DNA from: JAAELZ01 sp965237995
GTDB lineage: Bacteria > Pseudomonadota > Gammaproteobacteria > Arenicellales > Poriferihabitantaceae
NCBI GenBank assembly: GCA_965237995.1
Contig: CBDEGO010000003.1
Coordinates: 186,001-250,000, forward strand
DNA length: 64,000 nucleotides
Direction of reading: 5' to 3'
In this document: in pieces, positions 34,476-43,598 of the stretch
Numbering within the stretch: the first letter of the stretch is position 1
How the letters are laid out: every line of letters begins with the position of its first letter
The notes under the pieces: model-generated
Databases searched by the model: none
What the model saw: the letters and a program-made list of their open reading frames with translations, nothing else
Told to the model about the DNA's origin: nothing
Made by a program: the position numbers and the translations under genes

Positions 34476-34923
34476 AGGGGTTAGCGACCCCTAGTTTGCT
34501 TAAAATGCTTACTTCTAACGGTTCCATTATCGCTGCATCGGCTTGCTCACTATGATCGTATCCGATTAGATGCAAGATACCGTGCACCGTTAAGTGTGCC
34601 CAATGTGATTTCGCTAGTTTGCCCTGCTCCGTCGCTTCTTGCTCAACCAGCGGCACACAAATCACGATGTCCCCCCAACTTAATGTAGATTGCTCAGGGA
34701 CAACAGCGTCAAATGGAAATGACAACACATTAGTTGGTTTATCGGTGGCACGAAATTGCTTATTTATACTCTGCATGGTTTGTGAGTCAACGAGCTGAAT
34801 GGATAACTCACGTCGTTCATTTTGGGTGCAGTGCAGTGCAGTGCTTACCCAATGTGTAAACTCGATCTCAGACGGAATGCCTGTCTGACCCGAGTTATTT
34901 TCAAGGAAAAGCCATTCATCCAT
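34456..34923 (-). CDS. ybeY: YbeY endoribonuclease
   Basis: 155 residues from ATG 34923. The longer frame upstream is antisense-like basic sequence overlapping the PhoH gene and is not homologous. The zinc site is HLTVHGILHLIGYDHSEQ with three His near 113-123; FRATDKPTNVLSFPFD and GDIVICVPLV are family motifs. YbeY acts in 16S rRNA 3' maturation and ribosome quality control. It overlaps the PhoH-like gene by 8 bases. Confidence 0.93.
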   Translation of the reverse strand: MDEWLFLENNSGQTGIPSEIEFTHWVSTALHCTQNERRELSIQLVDSQTMQSINKQFRATDKPTNVLSFPFDAVVPEQSTLSWGDIVICVPLVEQEATEQGKLAKSHWAHLTVHGILHLIGYDHSEQADAAIMEPLEVSILSKLGVANPYESDEA

Positions 34924-35953
34924 TATCTGCTTGTACTGAGTGCAACGCACCTTCTTCGCTTTGTGCACTACCCGTCTTAACTTGTGCTTGCTGAGCCGCC
35001 TGACCTTCATAGGCTTCAACAATACGCTGCACTAATGAATGCCTCACCACATGTTCGGAAGTAAATTGAGTGAATGAAATACCTTTAATGTCCGTTAGCA
35101 CTCGGCGAGCATGCACGAGGCCTGACGTCATGTGTTTAGGTAAATCAACCTGCGAGGTATCGCCCGTAATCACCATTTTAGAACCATAACCCATCCGCGT
35201 CAGGAACATCTTCATTTGCTCTTTAGTGGTGTTTTGCGCTTCGTCTAACAGTATGAAAGATTCATTGAGCGTTCTACCACGCATATAAGCAAGTGGCGCT
35301 AGCTCGATAATGCCGCGCTCTATGAGCTTACCCACTCTGTCAAAGCCTAGCATTTCGTACAATGCATCGTACAATGGGCGAAGATAGGGGTCTACTTTTT
35401 GTCCAATGTCTCCGGGTAAAAACCCCAACTTCTCCCCTGCCTCAACTGCCGGTCTAACCAATACAATTCGCTCTACCTCATTATTCGCTAAAGCCTGCGC
35501 TGCGCAGGCGACTGCTAAATAAGTTTTACCTGTACCCGCTGGTCCTAACCCAAAGCAAACGTCATTAGTTAATATTTGTCTAAGATAGTAATCTTGTGCG
35601 TCATTTTGAGGTCTGACATGGTGCTTACGTACTTTTATGACTACATCAGCAACTCCCTTTTTTACGGCTTGCGAATCATTGATAAGAGCTAAATGTACCG
35701 CTTCTGCATTCACTACTTGCGCTGACTTCGTCAGTTTATACAACTGCTTGATTACCTGCTTGCAGCGCTGCGCAGGAGCAGTTTCGCCTTCGATGTAGAA
35801 CACTTCAGCACGGTGACTAATTTGCACACCCAGTTGTTCTTCAATTTGTTTGAAATTGGCCCCGCGCGCTCCGCTTAAGGCAACTAATCGATCATTATCG
35901 ATCGGTGCAAGAGAAAAGCTGATGCCTTCTTGCTTCGGTGTGGGCTTAGCCAA
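34916..35953 (-). CDS. ybeZ: PhoH-like ATPase (YbeZ)
   Basis: 345 residues. An N-terminal KH-like region (VALSGARGANFKQIEEQLGVQI) precedes the PhoH ATPase with Walker A GPAGTGKTYLAVACA near 137-145, VRPAVEAGEKLGFLPGD, Walker B FILLDEAQNTT and TRMGYGSKMVITGDTSQVD. YbeZ works with YbeY in RNA metabolism. The C-terminal tail is Gln/Ala-rich. Order miaB-ybeZ-ybeY-lnt is the conserved gammaproteobacterial set. Confidence 0.94.
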   Translation of the reverse strand: MAKPTPKQEGISFSLAPIDNDRLVALSGARGANFKQIEEQLGVQISHRAEVFYIEGETAPAQRCKQVIKQLYKLTKSAQVVNAEAVHLALINDSQAVKKGVADVVIKVRKHHVRPQNDAQDYYLRQILTNDVCFGLGPAGTGKTYLAVACAAQALANNEVERIVLVRPAVEAGEKLGFLPGDIGQKVDPYLRPLYDALYEMLGFDRVGKLIERGIIELAPLAYMRGRTLNESFILLDEAQNTTKEQMKMFLTRMGYGSKMVITGDTSQVDLPKHMTSGLVHARRVLTDIKGISFTQFTSEHVVRHSLVQRIVEAYEGQAAQQAQVKTGSAQSEEGALHSVQADNG

Positions 35954-36007
35954 ATGATAGACCTAAAATGAGAGTGTAAAAGTGCGTTGAGATGAGCAAA
36001 TGCAACA

Positions 36008-37378
36008 CTAAGCTACATTTAAAACAGGCTGAAACGCCATGCTTTTAGCTTCACCGCGTAAGGAGTTTACAAAACCTTCGTTTATATCTACATTCACAAA
36101 CTTACCTGCCCAATCAGTCGAACCTTTGAATAGGACTGAACGATTGTTCTCGGTGCGCCCGGTTAACTCTGCAGGGTCTTTTCGTGAAGGCCCGTCAACT
36201 AAAACAGTTTGCTCTGAACCAATCATCGATTTGCTGATTTCTGAAGACATTTCATTGATACGAGCTTGCAATTGAGCTAAGCGTTCCTTCTTGACATCCA
36301 TTGAAACATTGTCTTCCAATTCAGCCGCAGGCGTACCTGGACGCGCGCTGTAGATAAAACTAAACGATTGATCAAAATACACTTTTTCAATCAGTTGCAT
36401 AGTCTGCGCGAAATCTTCATCCGTTTCACCCGGGAAACCAATAATAAAATCCGAAGACATTGAAATACCTGGGCGTGCTTTTTTTAGCCTTTCAACCACA
36501 TCGAGATAAAATTCAGCGGTATACCCGCGCTTCATCAATTGCAAAATGCGGTCTGAACCCGATTGAACAGGCAAATGCAAATGGCTGACTAATTGCGGCG
36601 TGTCAGCATAAACTTGTATCAAAGCATCATCAAAATGCACAGGGTGCGAAGTGGTATAGCGCACTCGGTCGATACCATCAATAGCTGCAACATAGCGCAA
36701 TAAATCCGCAAAGCTAACTTGCGCGCCATCATGTGTGTTGCCAAGGTAGCCGTTTACATTTTGGCCTAGCAGATTCACCTCGCGTACGCCTTGTAATGCT
36801 AGGGTATATACTTCTTCAATGACATCGTCGAATGGTCGACTGAACTCTGTACCGCGGGTATACGGGACCACACAAAAGCTACAATATTTACTGCAACCTT
36901 CCATGATTGATACAAACGCTTTGGCCCCTTCTACTTTCGGCGGCGGTAAGCAATCAAATTTCTCAATTTCAGGAAAGCTAACGTCAATTGCACGTAGTTT
37001 ACTGTTTCGCGCGCGTTCCGCCTTCACTTGGTCGAGCATTTTGGGTAAACGGTGCAATGTCTGAGGACCGAATACAATGTCTACATAAGGCGCGCGCTTG
37101 AGGATGGCTTCACCTTCTTGGCTGGCTACACAGCCTCCAACGCCTATAACCAAATCAGGGTTTTGTTCTTTAATTTTACGCCACCGCCCGAGCTGCGAGA
37201 ACACTTTTTCTTGCGCCTTTTCTCGAATAGAACAGGTGTTAAGCAACAACACATCGGCAGATTGTTCATCTGGCGCTTTGCCTAAATGATGGCTGTCTGC
37301 TAGCAGATCGGCCATACGCGATGAATCGTATTCATTCATCTGGCAGCCGTTAGTTTTAACAAATAGCGTTTTAGTCAC
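36008..37378 (-). CDS. miaB: tRNA-2-methylthio-N6-dimethylallyladenosine synthase
   Basis: 456 residues. N-terminal cluster Cys in TNGCQMNEYDS, LLNTCSIREKA and VGGCVASQEG; the radical-SAM cluster is CSKYCSFCVVPYTRG near residue 157; a C-terminal TRAM domain (GSEQTVLVDGPSRKDP) binds tRNA. It adds the methylthio group to i6A37. It begins the miaB-ybeZ-ybeY-lnt run on the minus strand. Confidence 0.97.
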   Translation of the reverse strand: MTKTLFVKTNGCQMNEYDSSRMADLLADSHHLGKAPDEQSADVLLLNTCSIREKAQEKVFSQLGRWRKIKEQNPDLVIGVGGCVASQEGEAILKRAPYVDIVFGPQTLHRLPKMLDQVKAERARNSKLRAIDVSFPEIEKFDCLPPPKVEGAKAFVSIMEGCSKYCSFCVVPYTRGTEFSRPFDDVIEEVYTLALQGVREVNLLGQNVNGYLGNTHDGAQVSFADLLRYVAAIDGIDRVRYTTSHPVHFDDALIQVYADTPQLVSHLHLPVQSGSDRILQLMKRGYTAEFYLDVVERLKKARPGISMSSDFIIGFPGETDEDFAQTMQLIEKVYFDQSFSFIYSARPGTPAAELEDNVSMDVKKERLAQLQARINEMSSEISKSMIGSEQTVLVDGPSRKDPAELTGRTENNRSVLFKGSTDWAGKFVNVDINEGFVNSLRGEAKSMAFQPVLNVA

Positions 37379-37561
37379 TTTAGATAAGCATCGATTAGGC
37401 AGAACAAGGCGCAGATTCTACCTTTGTGGCGACCAAATTGAAATAATTGCTACTTAACTTAAGCCACATAGCGCGATAAATTGACGATTGAATGAAAATA
37501 CGCATAGCTAATGCACTACGAAGTGATTACCATTACTTAAACAACTTGCCACAGACAAAGC

Positions 37562-38203
37562 ATGAAACACGTTAAATTCTCTCAAATGAAAGATGCAGAT
37601 CGCGCGGATTATGAATTTCTCGAGCCTCTAGAACAAGCCTATATCGCGGAACTTCCCGGCCGATTAGTTAAATCACTGGAAGAATTAGAAACCAGTCTAT
37701 CGGGTTATAAAATCACTCGGTTAGAGCACTCCTTGGAAAGCGCAACCATGGCTTGGAGGGCAGGAGCAGACTTTGATTGGGTAATGAGCGCTTTACTGCA
37801 TGATATTGGTGACGGCCTTGCGCCCTACTCGCACGATAAGCTAGCGGCAGAAATAGTAAGGCCATTTATCCGAGAGCAATGCACTTGGGTCGTTGAGAAT
37901 CATTTCGATTTTCAAAAATATTACTTCATGCATTTTTTCGATGGAGATCGAAACGTAAGAGACAAGTTTCTTGGCAACCCTTATTACGATGATTGTGTCG
38001 ACTTTTGCGAACATTGGGATCAAACTGCATTCGACCCAGATTACGACTATTTACCACTGAGCTTTTTTGAACCGATCATTCAGCACGTATTTAGTCGCCA
38101 ACCTTTCTTGGAAAAGCATATTCAACAGGGGCAACGTAAGCCCTTATTTGATGAAGCCGTTGCAGCCGAGAGAGCCTCTACTCAGCCGCAGAAAATAAGC
38201 TAA
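37562..38203 (+). CDS. HD-domain protein of the PhnZ/TmpB-like type
   Basis: 213 residues. Metal-ligand candidates are H56 (TRLEHSLESA), H80-D81 (SALLHDIGDGLAP), H91, H114 (VVENHFDFQ) and D153 (CEHWDQTAFD). This six-ligand HD pattern occurs in a subgroup related to the mixed-valent di-iron oxygenases PhnZ and TmpB, which cleave phosphonates, rather than in typical HD phosphohydrolases. The 24-residue spacing between the first His and HD is as in PhnZ. No phosphonate genes are adjacent, so the substrate is open; a phosphohydrolase activity is the main alternative. Confidence 0.65.
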   Translation: MKHVKFSQMKDADRADYEFLEPLEQAYIAELPGRLVKSLEELETSLSGYKITRLEHSLESATMAWRAGADFDWVMSALLHDIGDGLAPYSHDKLAAEIVRPFIREQCTWVVENHFDFQKYYFMHFFDGDRNVRDKFLGNPYYDDCVDFCEHWDQTAFDPDYDYLPLSFFEPIIQHVFSRQPFLEKHIQQGQRKPLFDEAVAAERASTQPQKIS

Positions 38204-38207
38204 TTAC

Positions 38208-38996
38208 TTATAATAAAGGAATGTCGGTCATCTCGTAATCTGCTGGCACCGTCATACTCTCACTATCGACCGACAAAGGCATGATAGCCATTAATTCCAA
38301 TTGGTCTTGAGCATATGACTTCACCAACACCTCTTTAAAATTCCCAACAAAGCCGAAGGAATTATTTCCCGTAATCGCGCTCATTTTATCTGAGAGAGCA
38401 CTCATCTTTTTCATCATCCCGTTCAGCACAGCCTCATCCGCAGCATCTATTCCTAGACTCTTAGCTTTCGCAACACAAACCGTATTTTGGTCACCGTTAC
38501 CTAACGTCATTTCAACGAGTTCACAGCTATAGTTGCCCACGGTTTTATTATCACCCGTAAACTTGAATTGAGTTTTGGGTGGTTCCTTAGGCTCTCCTTT
38601 TTCGCCCATCAAATTGCTCAAGGCACTGCCCATCGCACCTTTCAATTGGGCTTTTTCAGCGTCACTCATACCTTGTATTTGTGCTTCGAGCATCTTTTGC
38701 ATTTGGCTTTTCATCTCTGCTGCTTGGCCCGCCATTTTTTCTAAATCCATAACTTGCTTTTTAGCGTCTAACGTTATCAGCAGCTGGTCCGTTTTCATAT
38801 CGTAGTAAAGACCGCCATTTCGCTGATCTCCATCCATCATATCAATACGTAGCTTGTCACCAGCAATATGAAACAGAGTTTTGTCTGTTGCACCACTATA
38901 GTGCAAACTAACATCTGCTAAAACGTAGTTTGTAGCCAATGCGCATACTACAACGCTGCTGATTACTAGTTTGCTTACAATTTTTATAGCGCCCAT
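38208..38996 (-). CDS. Secreted DUF4412-like protein
   Basis: 262 residues. An N-terminal signal (KLVISSVVVCALATNYVLA, cleavage near 27) precedes a beta-rich domain (DVSLHYSGATDKTLFHIAGDKLRIDM) of the type found in DUF4412/LolA-like periplasmic proteins. The middle is a Met/Gln/Lys-rich helical region (AGQAAEMKSQMQKMLEAQIQ). A Cys pair (NYSCELVE, NTVCVAKA) may form a disulfide. I do not recognise a specific function. Convergent with the HD-domain gene, four bases apart. Confidence 0.55.
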   Translation of the reverse strand: MGAIKIVSKLVISSVVVCALATNYVLADVSLHYSGATDKTLFHIAGDKLRIDMMDGDQRNGGLYYDMKTDQLLITLDAKKQVMDLEKMAGQAAEMKSQMQKMLEAQIQGMSDAEKAQLKGAMGSALSNLMGEKGEPKEPPKTQFKFTGDNKTVGNYSCELVEMTLGNGDQNTVCVAKAKSLGIDAADEAVLNGMMKKMSALSDKMSAITGNNSFGFVGNFKEVLVKSYAQDQLELMAIMPLSVDSESMTVPADYEMTDIPLL

Positions 38997-39057
38997 CTTT
39001 GTTCTCTTTACAAATAAAATGTGTACTTATTATAAAAAGTATCGGATAACTTTTGGG

Positions 39058-39063
39058 TATAAT
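39058..39063 (+). promoter_or_regulatory. -10 element upstream of the cytochrome c gene
   Basis: A perfect TATAAT 36 bases before the ATG at 39099. No convincing -35 is visible at the right distance, so the promoter is only partly supported. Confidence 0.4.
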
Positions 39064-39098
39064 CGCGCATCTAATTTTTCTTAGTTTATGTGGCTGTT

Positions 39099-39518
39099 AT
39101 GACCTTAAAAAACACTGTTTCTTTATTATCAATCTGCACATTATTGATCAGCCCGTTTTATACGAGCCTTGCTGACACCGATGCCGAAATTGAAGCGCGC
39201 ATTGAAAAAATCGGCACCATCAACATGTCTGGTGCAGCTGAATCTACACAAGCAAGCGACAGCCAAGCTAATGCACCAGCTGATGGGGCTGCTTTATACC
39301 AAGCGAGTTGTTTCGCATGCCACGGCACGGGAGTAGCTAATGCACCCAAACTAGGTGATACCGCGGCTTGGGCTGATAGAATAGCGAAGGGAGAAGACGC
39401 TTTGATTAACAATGCCATCAACGGCGTTGGTGGTATGCCTCCTAAAGGTGGCAACGCAAGCTTAAGCGATGATGAAATTCGAGCGATCGTTGTACATATG
39501 ATAGCTGGTTCTCAATAA
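39099..39518 (+). CDS. Periplasmic c-type cytochrome (cytochrome c5-like)
   Basis: 139 residues from ATG 39099; an in-frame GTG at 39090 adds three residues. A signal peptide (LLSICTLLISPFYTSLA) is followed by a linker of about 40 residues rich in Ala and Ser. The haem site is SCFACHG near residue 70, with the axial Met in GGMPPKGG near 112 and an AAWADRIAKGED segment. This is the small class I cytochrome c5 type that carries electrons in the periplasm to terminal oxidases. A partner is not visible nearby. Confidence 0.9.
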   Translation: MTLKNTVSLLSICTLLISPFYTSLADTDAEIEARIEKIGTINMSGAAESTQASDSQANAPADGAALYQASCFACHGTGVANAPKLGDTAAWADRIAKGEDALINNAINGVGGMPPKGGNASLSDDEIRAIVVHMIAGSQ

Positions 39519-39571
39519 GCCTATTTTGTAAGCACTCCACCTGCGTGCATACTGCTTAGTGGTCGAACTCC

Positions 39572-40195
39572 GTGCTTATATCTGACGATAAGCAGTTTAT
39601 ATTTATCCATGTTGAAAAAACTGCTGGTACTAGCATTCATAAAGCCCTCGCGTCTTATTGCGTAGACCATCCCTCTTCGTTGCGTAACTCGGTGTTACGC
39701 ACATGGGGCGCGCCTAAGCATTATCACCTTTATAAATTCCCCACCCATTGTTCCGCCGCTGAAGCACAGCGCCGAATTCCATCAGAACAGTTTAATCGTT
39801 ATTTCAAATTTGCATTTGTACGTAACCCTTGGGACAGACTAGTCTCAGACTACAATGCTGCGATTAAAAAAGACCGCAGAACGAGGCATAAAAAAATCAA
39901 AGCCATGTCTGGCTTTGCTGAATACGTAGACTACGAAATACGGCGTAACAAATTACAGCAGCACCGCATGTTATACGATAAAGATGAACGATTATTAGTC
40001 GATAAGGTGGGACGTTTTGAAAATGTAACGAGTGACTACACTGACATATGCGCGCACCTAGACATTACCGCCCCACTCAAGCAATTTAACGCCTACGCGC
40101 ATAAAGAGTACCAAACTTACTATACAGACGAATTACGCGATAAGGTAGCAGCACACTGGGCCAAAGATATCGCGCTATTTAAATACACCTTTTAG
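39572..40195 (+). CDS. Sulfotransferase of the Golgi carbohydrate type
   Basis: 207 residues. The 5'-phosphosulfate-binding loop is FIHVEKTAGTSIHKAL near residues 11-24 and the 3'-phosphate-binding segment is FKFAFVRNPWDRLVSDYN near 81-98. These mark PAPS-dependent sulfotransferase family 2 proteins, which transfer sulfate to sugars. The start is GTG, the only start after an in-frame TAG; the ribosome binding site is poor. No signal peptide, so it should act in the cytoplasm on a precursor. No glycan gene cluster surrounds it; acceptor unknown. Confidence 0.82.
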   Translation: MLISDDKQFIFIHVEKTAGTSIHKALASYCVDHPSSLRNSVLRTWGAPKHYHLYKFPTHCSAAEAQRRIPSEQFNRYFKFAFVRNPWDRLVSDYNAAIKKDRRTRHKKIKAMSGFAEYVDYEIRRNKLQQHRMLYDKDERLLVDKVGRFENVTSDYTDICAHLDITAPLKQFNAYAHKEYQTYYTDELRDKVAAHWAKDIALFKYTF

Positions 40196-40210
40196 GCACT
40201 CGGCAATTTA

Positions 40211-42559
40211 TCAGCCGCCAAATAAGCCCTTAAGTAGTTTTTTCTTTAACTTCGCTTTTTCTTCGTCTAGCTTTTCGTCTAGCTTTTCTTTTAGCTTATC
40301 TTCAACACTGACTTGTTCACCTGTTTCTTTATTAACAGGTAAGTCAATTCCGACTTCTTCCGCTAATTTAGTCGTTAACTCTTTTTTAAATTTTTTCTTT
40401 AGTAACGCAGCGGTATCTATTCTGATTTTCGGCGCTGCCAAATTACCCGTTATTGTAAGCGGTAGTTCTTCTCCTTTGAGCTCGTCAATGCTTTGCCCAC
40501 CTTGCCCTTCCAAGCTATCAACAATGGCAACCACCATCTTCAAATCTAATATTTCGGTATTCAAATTAACATTACCTCTACCTTTAAGACGTAATGCAGG
40601 TGCTTGTAAGTCAATATTTTCTGAGACTAATACACCATTTTTTACTTTCACTAGCGCTTTGAAGTTGGAAAACTCAGTCTTGTCACCTACTTTTGAATCT
40701 GACACTAAGTTTTTACCCTTCAAGCTTTTATAAACCTTAGCCACATTGATCAACGAATTTTGAATATTCGCGCCGCTGATCGCACCGTCATCGAGATTAA
40801 CGCGAACTTCACCGTTCATATTCGAGATAAACTCACTAGCCGTTAGACCGAAACTGGTCACTTCTGCCTTCACATTCCCCAGCCCTTCGAACCGGTCAGT
40901 AACCTGCATGGCTTGTAGAAATGGCGCCAAGTTAATATTGGCTAAACTGGTTTTGAAGTTCATTTTGGGCGTTTCACCGGAGATATCATAAGTAATATCA
41001 TTGACACTCTCGCCGCCATATAGATTAGCGCGCAAGGGAGAAATGTTGATTTTATCTTGAGTGGTATCCGCATCAACTACCAAGTCATTAGACACTAAAC
41101 CCTGATAATCGAGCGTACCGATTTTCAGTACCCCTTTTGCATTTAAGCCTTTTAGCGCTGCAAACGGCAATGCAACCACACCCGCTGGCCCAGCATCTTC
41201 AGCACTCTGCTGCCCGTCCTCGGTTAAATACTGGTCCACCGTTAACGTATCAACGTCCAGGTCGTAGCGATAGGCCGGTTGGCTAAAAGAATCTAAGTTG
41301 AACCACCCTGAAATAGTCGATTGATCGACAACTGCATTGATATTCGGTAGTTTGATCGCATCCATTGTGAACTGATAATCCGTATCAAGATTAATATTTT
41401 GCAACGCCGTGTTGGGTAGACCATCAATATCTACTCCCAAATTCGCCAGCATTTCTCTAGGTTTTAATGTATTTGTTTTAATGTTGCCACTCGCTGATAA
41501 ATCAGAAAACAATTGCTCAACTTGCGCTGACATCTCAATCGACCCTTCTCCTTGCTGAATTGAAACCGAGGGAGCACTTAGCGTTTCGTTTGGAACCGAC
41601 AAACTGAGCGCAGGAATACCTGCGAGTAATTTCGTTCCTAATAGCTCCGCTGAATAGTTTTGACTGACTATTTCAGCCAAACCAGACTCTAAGTGATAGT
41701 TAATACGTTCAATTTCTCCTGTGATTGGAATGAGGTCATATTGACCTGAAAATAGCACCGCTTGTGCGTTTAAGCTTGCTTGATTAGAGTCAAATTTTAT
41801 ATGACCTAAATCGACATTCGCATCAATATTATCCATTGTTATCGCCACTTTGCTTCCAATCAATTCAACTGAATTTAAGTCGGTACTTACATTCAATGAA
41901 CCCCCTATATTTAGGTTGGTCGATTCGGGCAATACATTGCCATCCAATTTTGCCGACAGGTCAAAGTCAACGGGCTGACCTGGTTTAATTTCTCCAGTAG
42001 TGAGATTGAAATCCGTTACTTTGATACTTTGCTGCGCCGTCGCATCATCCCAACTAACTGATCCGTTATTAATATTCACGCCTTTTACAATTAAGCCGCC
42101 CAGCAAAGTCCCAGCCTGAGCACCTGCATCGTCTGCAGATGATGTATCCGCTGCACCTTCTTTTATCAAATCACTCCAATTTGCAACCCCCTGCTCGTTA
42201 ATCGATAGGTTAAGCACTGGTTGTTCGAGGTCAATTTTTCCGATTTCAATTTTCTTTTCTAGTAATGGCATTACCGCCACTTGTACTTTGGCCGACTGCG
42301 CAGAAACCATTAGTTCAGGAGAAAACCCCGCTTGGTTTTGTAAACTTAGCTGCCCAATGTCTAAGCCCAGCGAAGGATAGAAACTCCATGCAATATCGCC
42401 CGCTATGGATAGTGACCGCCCTGTGTGTTGTTTCACCTGTTCAGCAATTTTGTCCTTGTAGTCATTAGGGTCAACTTTAGTGACAATAAATGCCCCCGCT
42501 GCTATCACCAATAGAACTGCGAAAATAATTAGATAAACTATCCACTTAATTAACTTCAT
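40211..42559 (-). CDS. AsmA-family protein
   Basis: 782 residues. One N-terminal membrane anchor (WIVYLIIFAVLLVIAAGAFIV) followed by the AsmA start (DPNDYKDKIAEQVKQHTGRSLSIAGDIAWSFYPSLGLDIGQLSLQN) and a long beta-rich repeat region. A conserved C-terminal part (GLGNVKAEVTSFGL, DGAISGANIQNSL, LKGRGNVNLNTEILDL) resembles the domain shared with TamB-like lipid-transfer proteins. The last 50 residues are Lys/Glu-rich. Such proteins sit in the inner membrane facing the periplasm and are tied to outer-membrane lipid homeostasis. Located 13 bases after dusA. Confidence 0.9.
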   Translation of the reverse strand: MKLIKWIVYLIIFAVLLVIAAGAFIVTKVDPNDYKDKIAEQVKQHTGRSLSIAGDIAWSFYPSLGLDIGQLSLQNQAGFSPELMVSAQSAKVQVAVMPLLEKKIEIGKIDLEQPVLNLSINEQGVANWSDLIKEGAADTSSADDAGAQAGTLLGGLIVKGVNINNGSVSWDDATAQQSIKVTDFNLTTGEIKPGQPVDFDLSAKLDGNVLPESTNLNIGGSLNVSTDLNSVELIGSKVAITMDNIDANVDLGHIKFDSNQASLNAQAVLFSGQYDLIPITGEIERINYHLESGLAEIVSQNYSAELLGTKLLAGIPALSLSVPNETLSAPSVSIQQGEGSIEMSAQVEQLFSDLSASGNIKTNTLKPREMLANLGVDIDGLPNTALQNINLDTDYQFTMDAIKLPNINAVVDQSTISGWFNLDSFSQPAYRYDLDVDTLTVDQYLTEDGQQSAEDAGPAGVVALPFAALKGLNAKGVLKIGTLDYQGLVSNDLVVDADTTQDKINISPLRANLYGGESVNDITYDISGETPKMNFKTSLANINLAPFLQAMQVTDRFEGLGNVKAEVTSFGLTASEFISNMNGEVRVNLDDGAISGANIQNSLINVAKVYKSLKGKNLVSDSKVGDKTEFSNFKALVKVKNGVLVSENIDLQAPALRLKGRGNVNLNTEILDLKMVVAIVDSLEGQGGQSIDELKGEELPLTITGNLAAPKIRIDTAALLKKKFKKELTTKLAEEVGIDLPVNKETGEQVSVEDKLKEKLDEKLDEEKAKLKKKLLKGLFGG

Positions 42560-42572
42560 TTTTTGCTAAACC

Positions 42573-43541
42573 TTATATAGTTGTTGTTAAAATTTGATCT
42601 AAAGCATGTTTAATTGCGCTACAATCCCTATGCTCACCTCGCGTGTCTTCTGCCATTGTGCGGCGCCACTGTTTTGCGCCGGCTTCACCCTTGAATAAAC
42701 CCATTAAGTGCTTGCTCATATGTCTAAGCCAGACACCTTGCGCAAGTTGTTCATCAATATATTCACAATAAGTCTCGACTATGTCACGCCGCGACTTAAA
42801 CGCTGCTGAATGTTTGAACACATCAGCACACAATTGGTTCAACATCCAAGGATCGTCAAAGGCGACTCTTCCTAACATGACGCCAGCCGTTTTAGTTAAG
42901 TGGCTATGTACGGCAGCCGACGTTGTTATACCGCCGTTCATTACGAAACGTAGTTGCGGGTGATTTTTTACCAGCCGATAAACGCGGCCATAATTAAGCG
43001 GCGGAACATCACGGTTTTCCTTAGGACTTAACCCTTTTAACCACGCCTTACGCGCGTGTACCGTAAACTCGGTGCAGCCCGCGGCGCTTACAAGCTCTAT
43101 AAAATGATTAAGTGCCTCGTCTTCGTCTTGGTCATCAACGCCTATACGATGTTTAACAGTAACTGGCACGTTAACTGCAGCGCACATCTGGGCAACGCAT
43201 TCAGCAACCAATGTAGGCTCGCGCATCAAGCAAGCTCCAAAGCGGCCCGCTTGCACTTTGTCGCTAGGGCAACCCACATTCAGGTTTATTTCGTCATAGC
43301 CCCAGTCTTCGGCTATCTTTGCTGCTTCACTGAGCTCACGCGGGTTACTGCCCCCAAACTGGATTACCACTGGGTGTTCTTTGGGGTTAAACTTCAAAAA
43401 GCGTTCACGATCACCGTATAAGATCGCACCAACATGGATCATCTCCGTATATAACTTCAACTGCGGCGAAAAGAGCCGATAAAACGCGCGACAATGGCGG
43501 TCGGTTATATCTAACATCGGCGCTATTGAAAGCAAGGACAT
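42573..43541 (-). CDS. dusA: tRNA-dihydrouridine synthase A
   Basis: 322 residues. FMN-binding barrel start APMLDITDRHCRAFYRL; active-site Cys in NVGCPSDKVQAGRFGACLM near residue 93; TVKHRIGVDD and FTVHARKAWLKGLSPKENRDVPPLNY are DusA-specific. It reduces U20/U20a in tRNA D-loops. Divergent from gshA, whose start is 57 bases away. Confidence 0.96.
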   Translation of the reverse strand: MSLLSIAPMLDITDRHCRAFYRLFSPQLKLYTEMIHVGAILYGDRERFLKFNPKEHPVVIQFGGSNPRELSEAAKIAEDWGYDEINLNVGCPSDKVQAGRFGACLMREPTLVAECVAQMCAAVNVPVTVKHRIGVDDQDEDEALNHFIELVSAAGCTEFTVHARKAWLKGLSPKENRDVPPLNYGRVYRLVKNHPQLRFVMNGGITTSAAVHSHLTKTAGVMLGRVAFDDPWMLNQLCADVFKHSAAFKSRRDIVETYCEYIDEQLAQGVWLRHMSKHLMGLFKGEAGAKQWRRTMAEDTRGEHRDCSAIKHALDQILTTTI

Positions 43542-43598
43542 CGCTGTAAAATTCCGTTATATTAAAACTTTAATTTGTAAGCTAGACGCACCAGAAGG

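Noticed and set aside
34924..35022. N-terminal extension of the ybeY frame
   Set aside because: It lies inside the PhoH-like gene, is highly basic and lacks similarity; ATG 34923 gives the normal YbeY length.
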